Below are positions 42,984 to 51,568 of a DNA stretch of 64,000 nt, piece after piece; the first letter of the stretch is position 1, and each line of letters begins with the position of its first letter. The notes below the pieces were generated by a model that searched no databases, was not told the origin of the DNA, and was given only the letters and a program-made list of their open reading frames with translations. The translations under genes were made by a program, and so were the position numbers. Source of the DNA: Tissierella sp. P1. GTDB lineage: Bacteria; Bacillota; Clostridia; Tissierellales; Tissierellaceae. The stretch lies in NCBI RefSeq assembly GCF_002266425.1, contig NZ_NPMN01000001.1, positions 248,001 through 312,000 on the forward strand. Direction: 5' to 3'.

Positions 42984-44351
42984 TTAGTATTTCTCCAAGA
43001 GCCTATATAGTCTACTTCTAGATATTCCAAGGGATTTAGCCGTTAATGTCTTATTACCATTATTTTTTATTAAAGCATCTAATACTCTATCTCTCTCCCA
43101 ATTGTGAAAATCATCAATAATTGATTTCGGTTTTAGAGAATCATCTACTGGAATATTTTGAATGAATTTATTATAATTACCTAGAACATTTATTATTTCT
43201 TCTTCCATGATAGCGTTATTATCACTCATTATGCAAATTCTTTCTATTACGTTTCGCAGTTCTCTTACATTTCCTGGCCACGAATAGGATTGCAATACTC
43301 TATAAGATTGTTGTGTCAGCTTTTTTTGGTAGCCATATTTCTTATTAATAATATCAATAAAATGATCTGATAGAGCAATTATATCTTCTGGCCTTTCCCT
43401 CAAAGGTTTTATAGGCAAGTGAATGATACTCAGACGATAAAGCAAATCTTCTCTAAAGGTTTTCTTATTGACCATTTCATAAAGATCCTTATTTGTTGCT
43501 GCAATTATTCTAATATCCAACTTCTTAGATTCTATTGAACCAAGACGAGTTACTTCTAATGTATCAAGTAATCTTAATAATTTGACTTGCAATTCAATGG
43601 GAATATCTCCTAATTCATCGAGGAATAGAGTTCCATGGTTTGCCAATTCTACTAACCCAGGCTTACCCATGCTATTTGAGCCTGTAAAAGCACCTTTTTC
43701 ATATCCAAAAATTTCAGATTCAAGTAATGTTGAAGGAATAGAAGGGATGCAAATTGAGATAAAGGGACCTTCTTTTCTTTTGCTGTTTTGATGAATAGTT
43801 TTAGCTATCACTTCCTTACCACTACCAGTCTCACCAGTTATAAGAATTGTGGAATCCGTAGGGGCAAATTTTAAAATACTAGTAAATAATTTTTTCATAT
43901 GATCGCTGGCGAATATAAATTCACTATTAGATAACAGTGTATTTCTTAAATATTCAACCTCTTGTTTATAAACTAAATTAATATCACTTGCTAAGGTTGC
44001 TTTTTCAAGGAGATTATTAAATCTATCAGGATTTACAGATACAGTTACAACATATTTGATATTCCCATGATGATCGAATATTGGAGTACAGGTTGAAAGA
44101 GAAGAGTATCCTTTTTCGGTATAGATTATACCTGATACCTCTTGTTTTGTATTCATTACATCTAGAATATAAGACTTATCATAAATACCTATGGCTAAAA
44201 TATCTTCTATTCTCTTTCCCGTCCAATCAGATAATGAAGTATTTGTATTATCTCTTACAAATTTATTCACAAATACATATTTAGCATCTTTATCAGTTAT
44301 TAAAATGGCATATTCAATATGATCTAATATAGAATGAAATAAATTAGTCAT
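42984..44351 (-). CDS. Sigma-54-dependent PAS/AAA+/Fis activator
   Basis: A 455-residue enhancer-binding protein. A PAS-like sensor region (about 1-110, 'HIEYAILITDKDAKYVFVN') is followed by an AAA+ domain with Walker A GETGSGKEV, the sigma-54 contact loop in 'YEKGAFTGSNSMGKPG', Walker B 'GTLFLDELGDIP' and an arginine-finger region, then a Fis-type HTH ('NNGNKTLTAKSLGISRSRLYRLLEKY'). ATG 44351 is chosen because GAGGGAG lies ~9 nt upstream; the frame extends upstream to 44384 without a ribosome binding site. It is divergent from the acnX operon, which has a -24/-12 promoter, so it is the likely activator, responding to a small ligand through PAS. Confidence 0.93.
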   Translation of the reverse strand: MTNLFHSILDHIEYAILITDKDAKYVFVNKFVRDNTNTSLSDWTGKRIEDILAIGIYDKSYILDVMNTKQEVSGIIYTEKGYSSLSTCTPIFDHHGNIKYVVTVSVNPDRFNNLLEKATLASDINLVYKQEVEYLRNTLLSNSEFIFASDHMKKLFTSILKFAPTDSTILITGETGSGKEVIAKTIHQNSKRKEGPFISICIPSIPSTLLESEIFGYEKGAFTGSNSMGKPGLVELANHGTLFLDELGDIPIELQVKLLRLLDTLEVTRLGSIESKKLDIRIIAATNKDLYEMVNKKTFREDLLYRLSIIHLPIKPLRERPEDIIALSDHFIDIINKKYGYQKKLTQQSYRVLQSYSWPGNVRELRNVIERICIMSDNNAIMEEEIINVLGNYNKFIQNIPVDDSLKPKSIIDDFHNWERDRVLDALIKNNGNKTLTAKSLGISRSRLYRLLEKY

Positions 44352-44376
44352 GGCAGTCGCTCCCTCTGTAGCAGAA

Positions 44377-44425
44377 TGTATCAAAATGCTTTATAGTTAA
44401 ATACATTATAGTACAATATGATACA
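44377..44425. promoter_or_regulatory. Candidate upstream activating sequence (TGTATCA/TGATACA inverted pair)
   Basis: TGTATCA (44377-44383) and TGATACA (44419-44425) are inverted copies 42 bp apart, 60-110 bp upstream of the -24/-12 promoter, where a sigma-54 activator binds. They also lie just upstream of the activator gene itself. Confidence 0.5.
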
Positions 44426-44485
44426 AAAAAATATACCTAAAATCATCCCGGTGGTAGAATATGGCAAAAGTCCCAATTTTAGACT

Positions 44486-44502
44486 TGGCATGTTAATTGC
44501 TA
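44486..44502 (+). promoter_or_regulatory. Sigma-54 (-24/-12) promoter of the acnX operon
   Basis: TGGCATGTTAATTGCTA has the invariant GG (44487-44488) and GC (44499-44500) separated by 10 nt, and matches TGGCAC-N5-TTGCW with one change. It lies 67 nt before the first gene and faces away from the divergent sigma-54 activator gene. Confidence 0.85.
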
Positions 44503-44568
44503 TAGAAATATACTAAGGAAATTCAATGTTAATATTATAACAATATATTTGATTAAGGGAGTGGTTTT

Positions 44569-45855
44569 ATGGATAGCTACAATATGAAGTTGACCCCCGA
44601 AGAAATTGAAATATTAGATGGAAGGAGAGGGGAAACCTTACAAAAAGCACTTAAATCCGTAGTTCTTTATGGAGAAACCTTTGGAGCGAAGAGATTACTT
44701 CCAATTGATGGCTCCATACACTTAGTAACATCCTTTGGCATACCAATGTTAACGCCAGTATTTGATATTATGGATGAATTAATCAAAGAAAATCTTAGGA
44801 CAAAAGAAAGCTTTACAGTAGATCCAAGACCTTTGGATTATGAAAATGTAAAATGTAATCCTCTGCAAAAAGTTGTATTTAGAATTATGTACGGAAAGCA
44901 AGAAATGTATGAGAAGCAATTAAAAGAAGTGGGATTAAAAGATGATAATGCTTTTACATGTACTTGCTATTTGCCAGAGGTTGGTAATACGCCAAAGAAA
45001 GGAGATATATTGTCTTGGGCTGAATCTTCAGCAGTAGTATTTGCAAATTCTGTATTAGGAGCAAGAAGCAATAGAAATTCTGGTGTAATAGAACTATTAT
45101 GTGGCATAGTAGGTAAAGTTCCGGAGTTTGGTCTTTTAATAGATGAGGGTAGAAAGGCAAAATGGCTGATACAACTTAAGACTTCAAAACTTCCTAATGC
45201 TCAAATCCTTGGAAGTGCAATAGGTATGAAAGTTATGGAAGATGTTCCGTATATAGTAGGTCTAGATAAACATTTAGGTAAGGGCATTAGTGATACTACT
45301 ATTAATTATCTTAAAGATATGGGTGCTGCTAGTGCTTCTAATGGAGCTGTTGGACTATATCATGTAGAAAATATTACTCCAGAGGCAATAGATCTAGGAG
45401 AATCTCTATTAGTGGATGATTACAAAACATATATTATAGACGATGGAGAATTAAATAGAATATATGACTCTTATCCTATAATGTGGAAGAACCCAAGTCA
45501 AACTCCAAAGAAATGCTTTATAGGATGTCCACATTTAAGCCTTAGTCAAATATATGATTGGGTAGAGAGAATAGAAGAAGCAGTTAAAATTAGTGGAAAA
45601 AGCAAGGTTTTGATAGATACTATACTGAGTGCTTCACCTGATGTAATCCAAGAATTTAAAAAAGATAAATTAGCACTACAAAGACTTAATAGTATGGGAG
45701 TAAAACTAACGTATATCTGTCCGTTAATGTATATGAACAATCCACTTTGTGCTAAGGAGCCAATCATTACAAATTCAAACAAGTTGAGAACATATACAAC
45801 TGCAAGATTTTATACAGATGAAATCATATTATCTAAGATAACAGGTTTGAAATAG
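44569..45855 (+). CDS. Aconitase X catalytic (large) subunit
   Basis: A 428-residue iron-sulfur hydro-lyase of the aconitase superfamily. 'KLTPEEIEILDGRRGETLQKALKSVVLYGETFGAKRLLPIDGSIHLVTSFG' is the AcnX N-terminus, and cysteine-containing blocks such as 'FTCTCYLPEVGNTP', 'KKCFIGCPHLSL' and 'YICPLMYMNNPLC' supply cluster ligands. Characterised bacterial members dehydrate cis-3-hydroxy-L-proline to 1-pyrroline-2-carboxylate; archaeal ones act on mevalonate 5-phosphate. The small subunit is the next gene (11 nt away). With the flavoenzyme downstream and sigma-54 control, amino-acid (hydroxyproline-like) catabolism is the best inference. Confidence 0.9.
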   Translation: MDSYNMKLTPEEIEILDGRRGETLQKALKSVVLYGETFGAKRLLPIDGSIHLVTSFGIPMLTPVFDIMDELIKENLRTKESFTVDPRPLDYENVKCNPLQKVVFRIMYGKQEMYEKQLKEVGLKDDNAFTCTCYLPEVGNTPKKGDILSWAESSAVVFANSVLGARSNRNSGVIELLCGIVGKVPEFGLLIDEGRKAKWLIQLKTSKLPNAQILGSAIGMKVMEDVPYIVGLDKHLGKGISDTTINYLKDMGAASASNGAVGLYHVENITPEAIDLGESLLVDDYKTYIIDDGELNRIYDSYPIMWKNPSQTPKKCFIGCPHLSLSQIYDWVERIEEAVKISGKSKVLIDTILSASPDVIQEFKKDKLALQRLNSMGVKLTYICPLMYMNNPLCAKEPIITNSNKLRTYTTARFYTDEIILSKITGLK

Positions 45856-45866
45856 GAGGGATTTGT

Positions 45867-46310
45867 ATGTCTAGGATATTTAAAGGTAGGGTTGTATTAG
45901 GTGGAAATTTAAAGGAAGAAGCAGTGGTGACAAAGGAAGGGTTGAATATATTAGCATCTTTTCAAAAAAGCGCTTTAAAGAAATCTAAAAATGTAATATG
46001 TTCTGATCAAAATAATAAAGATTTATATAATAAAAATTTGACTAATAAAATAATATGCCTACCGCAAACAATTGGCTCAACAACAGGTGGAATGGTACTT
46101 CAAGCTATCGTAGAATTAGGAATAGGACCATCAGCAATGCTTTTCTCTGAGCATATTGATTCACTTGCAGCGGCAGGAATAATTCTGGCCGAAGTATGGA
46201 ATGGTAAAAAAATCATTACTATCGATCAGTTGGGAAATGAATTTTTAGAATATGTCAAAACAGGACAAAAAATAGAAATAAAAGATGATGGGACCGTAAT
46301 AGTCGAATAG
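45867..46310 (+). CDS. Aconitase X swivel-domain (small) subunit
   Basis: A 147-residue DUF126-type swivel domain that completes the AcnX active site with the large subunit. 'FKGRVVLGGNLKEEAVVTKEGLN' opens the beta-barrel, and 'CLPQTIGSTTGGMVLQAIVELGIGPSAMLFSEHIDSLAAAGIILAEVW' contains the catalytic serine loop (GSTTG). Two-subunit AcnX is typical of many bacteria and archaea; elsewhere the two are fused. It has AGGAGG before the ATG and is co-transcribed with the large subunit and the flavoenzyme. Confidence 0.9.
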   Translation: MSRIFKGRVVLGGNLKEEAVVTKEGLNILASFQKSALKKSKNVICSDQNNKDLYNKNLTNKIICLPQTIGSTTGGMVLQAIVELGIGPSAMLFSEHIDSLAAAGIILAEVWNGKKIITIDQLGNEFLEYVKTGQKIEIKDDGTVIVE

Positions 46311-46332
46311 AAAATAGGAAAGGTGGATTTTC

Positions 46333-48501
46333 ATGGAATATAATAAAATTTTTGAACCTGGAAATATTGGAAAGCTGAACCTAAAAAATAGAATCGTTAT
46401 GGCACCTATGGGAAATATTAATATGGCTGATCCTATTGGCAGACCAACTCAAAAGATGATAGACTATTTTGTAGAAAGAGCAAAGGGTGGAACAGGTTTA
46501 CTTATAACAGGATTAGTTCCTATTTCTCAAGGAATAGACCCTACTACTGAGGAAGATAATGAAACTACTTATTTCCCTAGAATTGACGGATCATCTAGAA
46601 CTAGAATGTCTGGATGGAGAGATTTGGCATCAGGTGTCCATTCCTATGATGCAAAGATTTTTGTACAACTAACAGCTGGACTTGGGAGGGTTGGTTCACC
46701 AGAGCCAGCACTTAAAGGAAAGATATTAAAGTCAGCATCTATTAATAAGAATTTTTATGTACCTGTCTTACCACATATTCCATTATCTGATAGAGCTATT
46801 AATAAGATAGTAAAAAGCTTTGGACAAGCCGCGGCTAATGCTAAAATCAGTGGATTTGATGGAATCCAACTTCATGGACATGAAGGCTATCTTATGGATC
46901 AGCTTACATCAGCTCCGTGGAATAGAAGACGAATAGGAAGATATAAAAATAAATTTCAATTTGGTATTGATGTAGTCAGAGAAATAAAAAGAAGATGTGG
47001 CGAAAACTTTCCAATAATATATAGAATTGATTTGACCCAAGGGCTTCAGGAATCCTATGGAGATGAGGTATTCAAAAAGAACTTTAAAGGGATGGAAAGA
47101 ACTATAGAGGAAGGTCTAGAGTTCTGTAAGGCATTAGCCAATGCTGGAGTAGATGCATTTGATGTGGATAAGGGATGCTATGATAATTGGTTCTTCCCAC
47201 ATCCCCCTGCATATTTCGATGATATGCCATATATAGAAGAAATAGCAGGAAGGCTCAAAGAATATTTCAAGAAAGAAAATATTGATAAAAGAGTTATAGC
47301 TGTAGGAAAGCTGGGTAAACCTGAAATAGCAGAAAAGGTCTTAGAAAATGATTTTGCAGATTTTGTGATGTTAGGAAGACCTCTTCTTGCTGATCCATAC
47401 TGGCCGCAAAAAGTTAGAGAAGGCAGAGTAAAAGAGATAATACACTGTATGGGAGATCAAGAAGGCTGTATTCAGTCATTTATATTAGGAGGGCATCCAT
47501 GCTGTACCGCAAATCCTTATACAGGTTTTGAGGATACGAAAAGATTAATGAAAACCGATAAACCAAAAAAAGTAGCAATAATTGGGGCGGGACCTGGAGG
47601 ATGTGAGTTAGCTAAGACAGCTTTTTTAAGAGGACATGATGTTACTTTGTTTGAAAAAACAGATAAATTAGGAGGGCAATATATCCCTGGTTCTAATATG
47701 AAAATAAAACATGATTTAAGCAGATTGCTAGAGAATACAAGGTATACTATGGAATTACTTCAACAAAAAGGATTAAAAATAGAATACAACATTGAGGTTA
47801 AAGAAAAAAATTTAAAGGATAAATTTGATGTTATAGTATGTGCCAATGGAATAATACCGTTTATACCAAAAATGAATGGTCTAGATGAAATTAGGCATGT
47901 TGAGGCTAGAGATTTTCTAAATAAGAATATGGAATTAGAACCAGATATAAAAAAAGTAACCGTAGTAGGCGGAGGTGTAGTAGGTTGTGAACTGGCTTAC
48001 TCACTAGCCTATGAAAAGGGTGTGGAAGTTACAGTAGTTGAAATGTTACCTGATTTGATGAGTGGTGTAGTCCACGCAAATCGTTCAATGCTATTATGGA
48101 TGATGATGGGTAAAGGTTCCCCATCTGGAAAAAAAGCGGATGCTTTAAAGATACCCATAAAAGCATATGTATCTTCTAAGGTAATTGAATTTAACAAAAA
48201 TCAAGTAATAATTACTGCTAACAAAGGAAGAAAAAATCCTTATGAACCATGGATTACATTAACTCCAGATAATATTCACGTTCCATTCCAAAAGAAGCTA
48301 GATCCAAATAATGTAGAGGAAATAAGAATAGATACTGATTTAGTAATACTTTCAATGGGGGGGAAGGCAAATTCGAATCTTTATTTTGAGCTATTGAAAG
48401 AAAAGACGGCAAAAGAGATTTATTGTATTGGCGATGCAAGAGAACCTGGTAGAGGCTGGGAGGCCGTAACAGCTGCAAATGATATAGCTAGATTTATATA
48501 G
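46333..48501 (+). CDS. Two-domain flavin/iron-sulfur oxidoreductase (old yellow enzyme-like, 2,4-dienoyl-CoA reductase type)
   Basis: 722 residues. The N-terminal ~370 form an FMN-binding TIM barrel ('IFEPGNIGKLNLKNRIVMAPMG', 'GFDGIQLHGHEGYLMDQLTSAPWNRRRIGRYKN'). A cluster-binding loop follows (about 375-400), then a pyridine-nucleotide/FAD domain with two GxGxxG-type motifs ('VAIIGAGPGGCELAKTA', 'VTVVGGGVVGCELAYSLA'). Family members (FadH, BaiCD, enoate reductase) reduce activated C=C bonds with NAD(P)H. In the cluster loop, 'IHCMGDQEGCIQSFILGGHP' then CC, the second of the four usual cysteines (CxxCxxxC) is Asp. It lies 23 nt after the AcnX subunit and ends with a terminator. It may reduce the dehydrated product. 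Confidence 0.9.
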   Translation: MEYNKIFEPGNIGKLNLKNRIVMAPMGNINMADPIGRPTQKMIDYFVERAKGGTGLLITGLVPISQGIDPTTEEDNETTYFPRIDGSSRTRMSGWRDLASGVHSYDAKIFVQLTAGLGRVGSPEPALKGKILKSASINKNFYVPVLPHIPLSDRAINKIVKSFGQAAANAKISGFDGIQLHGHEGYLMDQLTSAPWNRRRIGRYKNKFQFGIDVVREIKRRCGENFPIIYRIDLTQGLQESYGDEVFKKNFKGMERTIEEGLEFCKALANAGVDAFDVDKGCYDNWFFPHPPAYFDDMPYIEEIAGRLKEYFKKENIDKRVIAVGKLGKPEIAEKVLENDFADFVMLGRPLLADPYWPQKVREGRVKEIIHCMGDQEGCIQSFILGGHPCCTANPYTGFEDTKRLMKTDKPKKVAIIGAGPGGCELAKTAFLRGHDVTLFEKTDKLGGQYIPGSNMKIKHDLSRLLENTRYTMELLQQKGLKIEYNIEVKEKNLKDKFDVIVCANGIIPFIPKMNGLDEIRHVEARDFLNKNMELEPDIKKVTVVGGGVVGCELAYSLAYEKGVEVTVVEMLPDLMSGVVHANRSMLLWMMMGKGSPSGKKADALKIPIKAYVSSKVIEFNKNQVIITANKGRKNPYEPWITLTPDNIHVPFQKKLDPNNVEEIRIDTDLVILSMGGKANSNLYFELLKEKTAKEIYCIGDAREPGRGWEAVTAANDIARFI

Positions 48502-48516
48502 TTAGAAAAAATACAA

Positions 48517-48552
48517 GATAAAAAACCAATTTTAAAATTGGTTTTTTATCTA
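48517..48552 (+). terminator. Terminator of the acnX operon
   Basis: A 34-nt perfect palindrome (48517-48550; arms GATAAAAAACCAATTTT and complement), symmetrical A and T tracts, so it may work on both strands. Confidence 0.9.
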
Positions 48553-48589
48553 AGAAATTAAAGTTTATTATAAATGGGGGTTGTTTGCA

Positions 48590-50059
48590 ATGGAGAAAGA
48601 AAATCTTATTTATACACGAAACAAATTAATAATAAAGTTAATGTGGATTTCTTTATTATTAGGATTGATAGTTGATATTTTAAATAAAGTTCCTATTAAT
48701 ACTATTATTATTTTAGCATTATCTGGATTGCTATGCGGGGGAATGGCAACGATACTTACCTATAAACATATTTTTGAAACAAAAATTAAATATATTATAT
48801 TAATAGAGCTGACAATAATTGGTTATCTAATAATAAGCTCAAATCCTCATATCGGCAATTATCTGATGCTATATTATATTTTGGCGATAATTACTTTGTA
48901 TCATGATTTTAAACCGATAATTATGTCTGGAATTATAAATTTGTCTTTAACTAATTATTTTTTCGTTGCATACAGGGAGACTATGTTTATAGGACTTGAT
49001 AAGAAACATCTTATTTCAATGAATCTTTTTTTAGTATTGATAACTTTTGTATTGGCATTTCAAAGCAAAATTGGAGTGAATATGAGAAAAAAATTGGAAG
49101 ATAACAATAAAAAATCTGAAGAAGATAGGTTAAAGATAGCTAATATGTTTGAAAAGATTCAGTATACAGCCAAGGTTTTAAAGGATTTCAGTAAAGGATT
49201 AACAGAGAGTGTGAATGCAATAGGAGAAATATCTGGCGAGATAACTAATATATTTTCAGAGATTGCAGCAAGTATTGAATTCCAAGCAAAAAGTGTTGGT
49301 GATATAAATAACTCTACAATAAAGTCAAATAAAGAGGTAGAATCTGTTCAGGATGCTTCAACTTCCATGAATGATATAACCGAGTCTACAGCCAAGGTTT
49401 CTGATGAAGGAAATATAGAATTAGAATCTTTAAGAAGAGAAATTGACAATGTAAGTGAAAATATAGGTCAAACTTTAACTATTATTGATAACTTAAACAA
49501 AGAATCACAACAAATAGGAGTTATATTAAATACAATAAGCGAAATAGCGGAACAAACTAATTTATTAGCACTGAATGCTGCAATCGAAGCTGCTAGGGCT
49601 GGAGAAAGCGGTAAAGGTTTTGCGGTTGTAGCTGAGGAAATAAGAAAACTTGCTGAAAACTCAAGAAAATCCACCGATGAAATAGCATCTATTTTGAATG
49701 GAATCCAAGATAAGTCGAAACAGACTAAGGAAAAGTTCAATTCGGTTTCTCTTTCTTTTATTTCTAGTAAATCTGCTGCAGAAAAAGTGGATGAAGTTTT
49801 TAAACAAATCAATGATAATAATATTAATGTTTTAAATCAAGCTAAGAATATGGACGAAAAAATAAGGACATTAAAAGAAAACTATGAGATAATTGCAAAT
49901 GAAGTAACTTCTATATCCAGTGTTACAGAGGAAAACTCTGCATCCGTTGAGGAAGTTACTGCAAGTGTAACAGAACAAAATGGAAGAATAAATGACATAG
50001 TTGAGAACTTTAGAAAGCTAGAAAAATTGAGTGAGGAATTAGATGGATTGGTAAATTAA
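48590..50059 (+). CDS. Methyl-accepting chemotaxis protein with multi-helix membrane sensor
   Basis: 489 residues. The N-terminal ~165 form about six hydrophobic helices with very short loops and no large extracellular domain, suggesting sensing within the membrane or of membrane potential or lipids. The rest is a cytoplasmic coiled-coil MCP signalling domain with the conserved hairpin '[41 protein letters not shown]'. No HAMP domain was recognised. ATG 48590 is chosen because GGGGG at 48576-48580 precedes it; TTG 48581 is too close. It lies in the module between the 95-nt direct repeats, convergent with rluA. Confidence 0.92.
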   Translation: MEKENLIYTRNKLIIKLMWISLLLGLIVDILNKVPINTIIILALSGLLCGGMATILTYKHIFETKIKYIILIELTIIGYLIISSNPHIGNYLMLYYILAIITLYHDFKPIIMSGIINLSLTNYFFVAYRETMFIGLDKKHLISMNLFLVLITFVLAFQSKIGVNMRKKLEDNNKKSEEDRLKIANMFEKIQYTAKVLKDFSKGLTESVNAIGEISGEITNIFSEIAASIEFQAKSVGDINNSTIKSNKEVESVQDASTSMNDITESTAKVSDEGNIELESLRREIDNVSENIGQTLTIIDNLNKESQQIGVILNTISEIAEQTNLLALNAAIEAARAGESGKGFAVVAEEIRKLAENSRKSTDEIASILNGIQDKSKQTKEKFNSVSLSFISSKSAAEKVDEVFKQINDNNINVLNQAKNMDEKIRTLKENYEIIANEVTSISSVTEENSASVEEVTASVTEQNGRINDIVENFRKLEKLSEELDGLVN

Positions 50060-50091
50060 AGGAGTTCCAGTTAGATAAAGTAATTATTATA

Positions 50092-50126
50092 TTAAGATGA
50101 TTCTTAGGATCTAAGAATCATCTTAA
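50092..50126. terminator. Bidirectional hairpin between the chemoreceptor and rluA-type genes
   Basis: TTAAGATGATTCTTAG (50092-50107) and CTAAGAATCATCTTAA (50111-50126) form a perfect 16-bp stem. It overlaps the rluA stop codon and separates convergent genes. Confidence 0.7.
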
Positions 50127-50794
50127 TTGTCTTTCATATCAAAAACATCCCAAGGATATTCATCATAAGGGAGAGAAATAAAAGTAGAATTTGTCTTATT
50201 AGTAGGGTGATAAAATCCTATTTTATAAGACCATAGTGAAATTTGAGTCCATTCTTTTTTCTTTACAAAGGTTTTATTATATTTATTATCTCCCCATATA
50301 GGAAAGCCAGCATTGGAGAGTTGAACCCTTATTTGATGGTGACGGCCAGTTTTTAAGATAACCTTAAGCAGGCTTAATGTTCCATATTCCTCTGTATCCT
50401 TAGACTCTAATAATTCATATTCTAATACAGCTTCCTTAGCACCATTATTACCCTTATCAACTACCTTACTCATATTTATAGTTCGAAGTTTTTTTAAATA
50501 ATCTCTTAGTTCTCCCTTCGAAGCTTCAGGTCTACCGCACACCACTACGAGATATTCCTTATATAATCTTCTTGCTGAAACTTCTTTAGAAAGAAAAGAA
50601 TTAGTTTTCTCATTTTTGGCATATACCATAACTCCTCCTACAGGTCTATCTAATCTGTGTACAAGACCAAGATAGGGTCTATTTAATATGCTCATTATGT
50701 CATCGTCAGAAGTTTTATCAGATTGACAGGGAATCTTAGGTGGCTTTTCCACTACTAATATATCTTTATCTTCAAAAATAATTTTAATATCCAT
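50123..50794 (-). CDS. RluA-family pseudouridine synthase
   Basis: 223 residues. It isomerises specific uridines in rRNA or tRNA to pseudouridine. The catalytic motif is 'GLVHRLDRPVGGVMVYAK' with Asp49. 'RRLYKEYLVVVCGRP', 'TGRHHQIRVQLSNAGFPIWGDNKY' and the C-terminal strand complete the fold. No S4 domain is present, as in the YqcB/DUF-like short members. ATG 50794 is used with GGAGG just upstream. The last ~95 nt are duplicated at 42786-42880. The RNA target is unknown. Confidence 0.92.
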   Translation of the reverse strand: MDIKIIFEDKDILVVEKPPKIPCQSDKTSDDDIMSILNRPYLGLVHRLDRPVGGVMVYAKNEKTNSFLSKEVSARRLYKEYLVVVCGRPEASKGELRDYLKKLRTINMSKVVDKGNNGAKEAVLEYELLESKDTEEYGTLSLLKVILKTGRHHQIRVQLSNAGFPIWGDNKYNKTFVKKKEWTQISLWSYKIGFYHPTNKTNSTFISLPYDEYPWDVFDMKDN

Positions 50795-50933
50795 TATATC
50801 CTCCAAGAAATTTACATTTTACTACATGAAATATATTCTATGGAATTACATATAGAAAATACAAATGTAATAATATATAGTATATTATACAATATAGTAT
50901 AGAAAGATAATATAGTATTATGGAGGTGCAAAT

Positions 50934-51419
50934 ATGAGATATTTAATTAAGGAGAGAATTTTTTCCTTCGCCGATAGATTCACTATTAATGATGAAAATG
51001 GAAGTCCTCGTTATGAGGTTGCAGGAAAGATATTATCTATAGGTAATAAATTGGATTTATATGATATCCAAGGTAATCATATGCTTTATATAGAACAAAA
51101 GGTATTTAGGTTTTTGCCAGAGTATTCCATCTACAAAGGTGGAAGTCTTGTTGGAAAAGTCTATAAAGAGTTTACCTTATTTAAGCCTAGGTTTACTATA
51201 GATAGCAAGTTTGGAAACTTTACTATAGACGGAAATGTTTTTGCGCATGATTTTAGTATTATGAAAAACGGTAGACCTATTGCTTGGATTAGTAAAAAGT
51301 GGATTAGTTTTTCAGACACCTATTCCGTTGATATAGCCGATGGAGAAGATCAAGCTTTTGTTTTAGCTTTAGTTATCGTATTAGATCAAGTGCATCATGA
51401 TAATAGAAATAATCAATAA
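50934..51419 (+). CDS. LURP-one-related (YxjI-like) family protein
   Basis: 161 residues with the 12-stranded tubby-like fold pattern of LURP-one/DUF567 proteins: 'MRYLIKERIFSFADRFTINDENGSPRYEVAGKILSIGNKLDLYD', 'IEQKVFRFLPEYSIYKGGSLVGKVYKEF', 'WISFSDTYSVDIADGEDQAFVLALVIVLDQ'. Bacterial members are small cytosolic or membrane-associated proteins of unknown function; phospholipid-scramblase-like relationships have been proposed for the superfamily. GGAGGTG precedes the ATG. It is monocistronic, followed by a terminator that is part of a direct repeat. Confidence 0.9.
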   Translation: MRYLIKERIFSFADRFTINDENGSPRYEVAGKILSIGNKLDLYDIQGNHMLYIEQKVFRFLPEYSIYKGGSLVGKVYKEFTLFKPRFTIDSKFGNFTIDGNVFAHDFSIMKNGRPIAWISKKWISFSDTYSVDIADGEDQAFVLALVIVLDQVHHDNRNNQ

Positions 51420-51431
51420 TGTAAAATAAGT

Positions 51432-51476
51432 AAATGCTCTTTTATGGTTTTTTATCATAAAAGAGCATTTATTTTG
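51432..51476 (+). terminator. Terminator of the LURP-one gene
   Basis: AAATGCTCTTTTATG (51432-51446) and CATAAAAGAGCATTT (51456-51470) form a perfect 15-bp stem followed by ATTTTG. Confidence 0.9.
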
Positions 51477-51490
51477 CCTAAATACAATTT
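51461..51490 (+). repeat. Direct repeat L at the left edge of the nucleoside module
   Basis: The 30 nt spanning the right terminator arm and its downstream flank (AAGAGCATTTATTTTGCC and on) recur at 60739-60768 with one mismatch. The terminators themselves begin with the same ATGCTCTT arm. The conserved part extends past what a terminator needs. Confidence 0.7.
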
Positions 51491-51568
51491 ACTCTATAAT
51501 ACAATGATTCATAGTTATTAATTACATTGCATTGTTTTTTATTATTTCTATCCTTAGAAAAGATTTTT

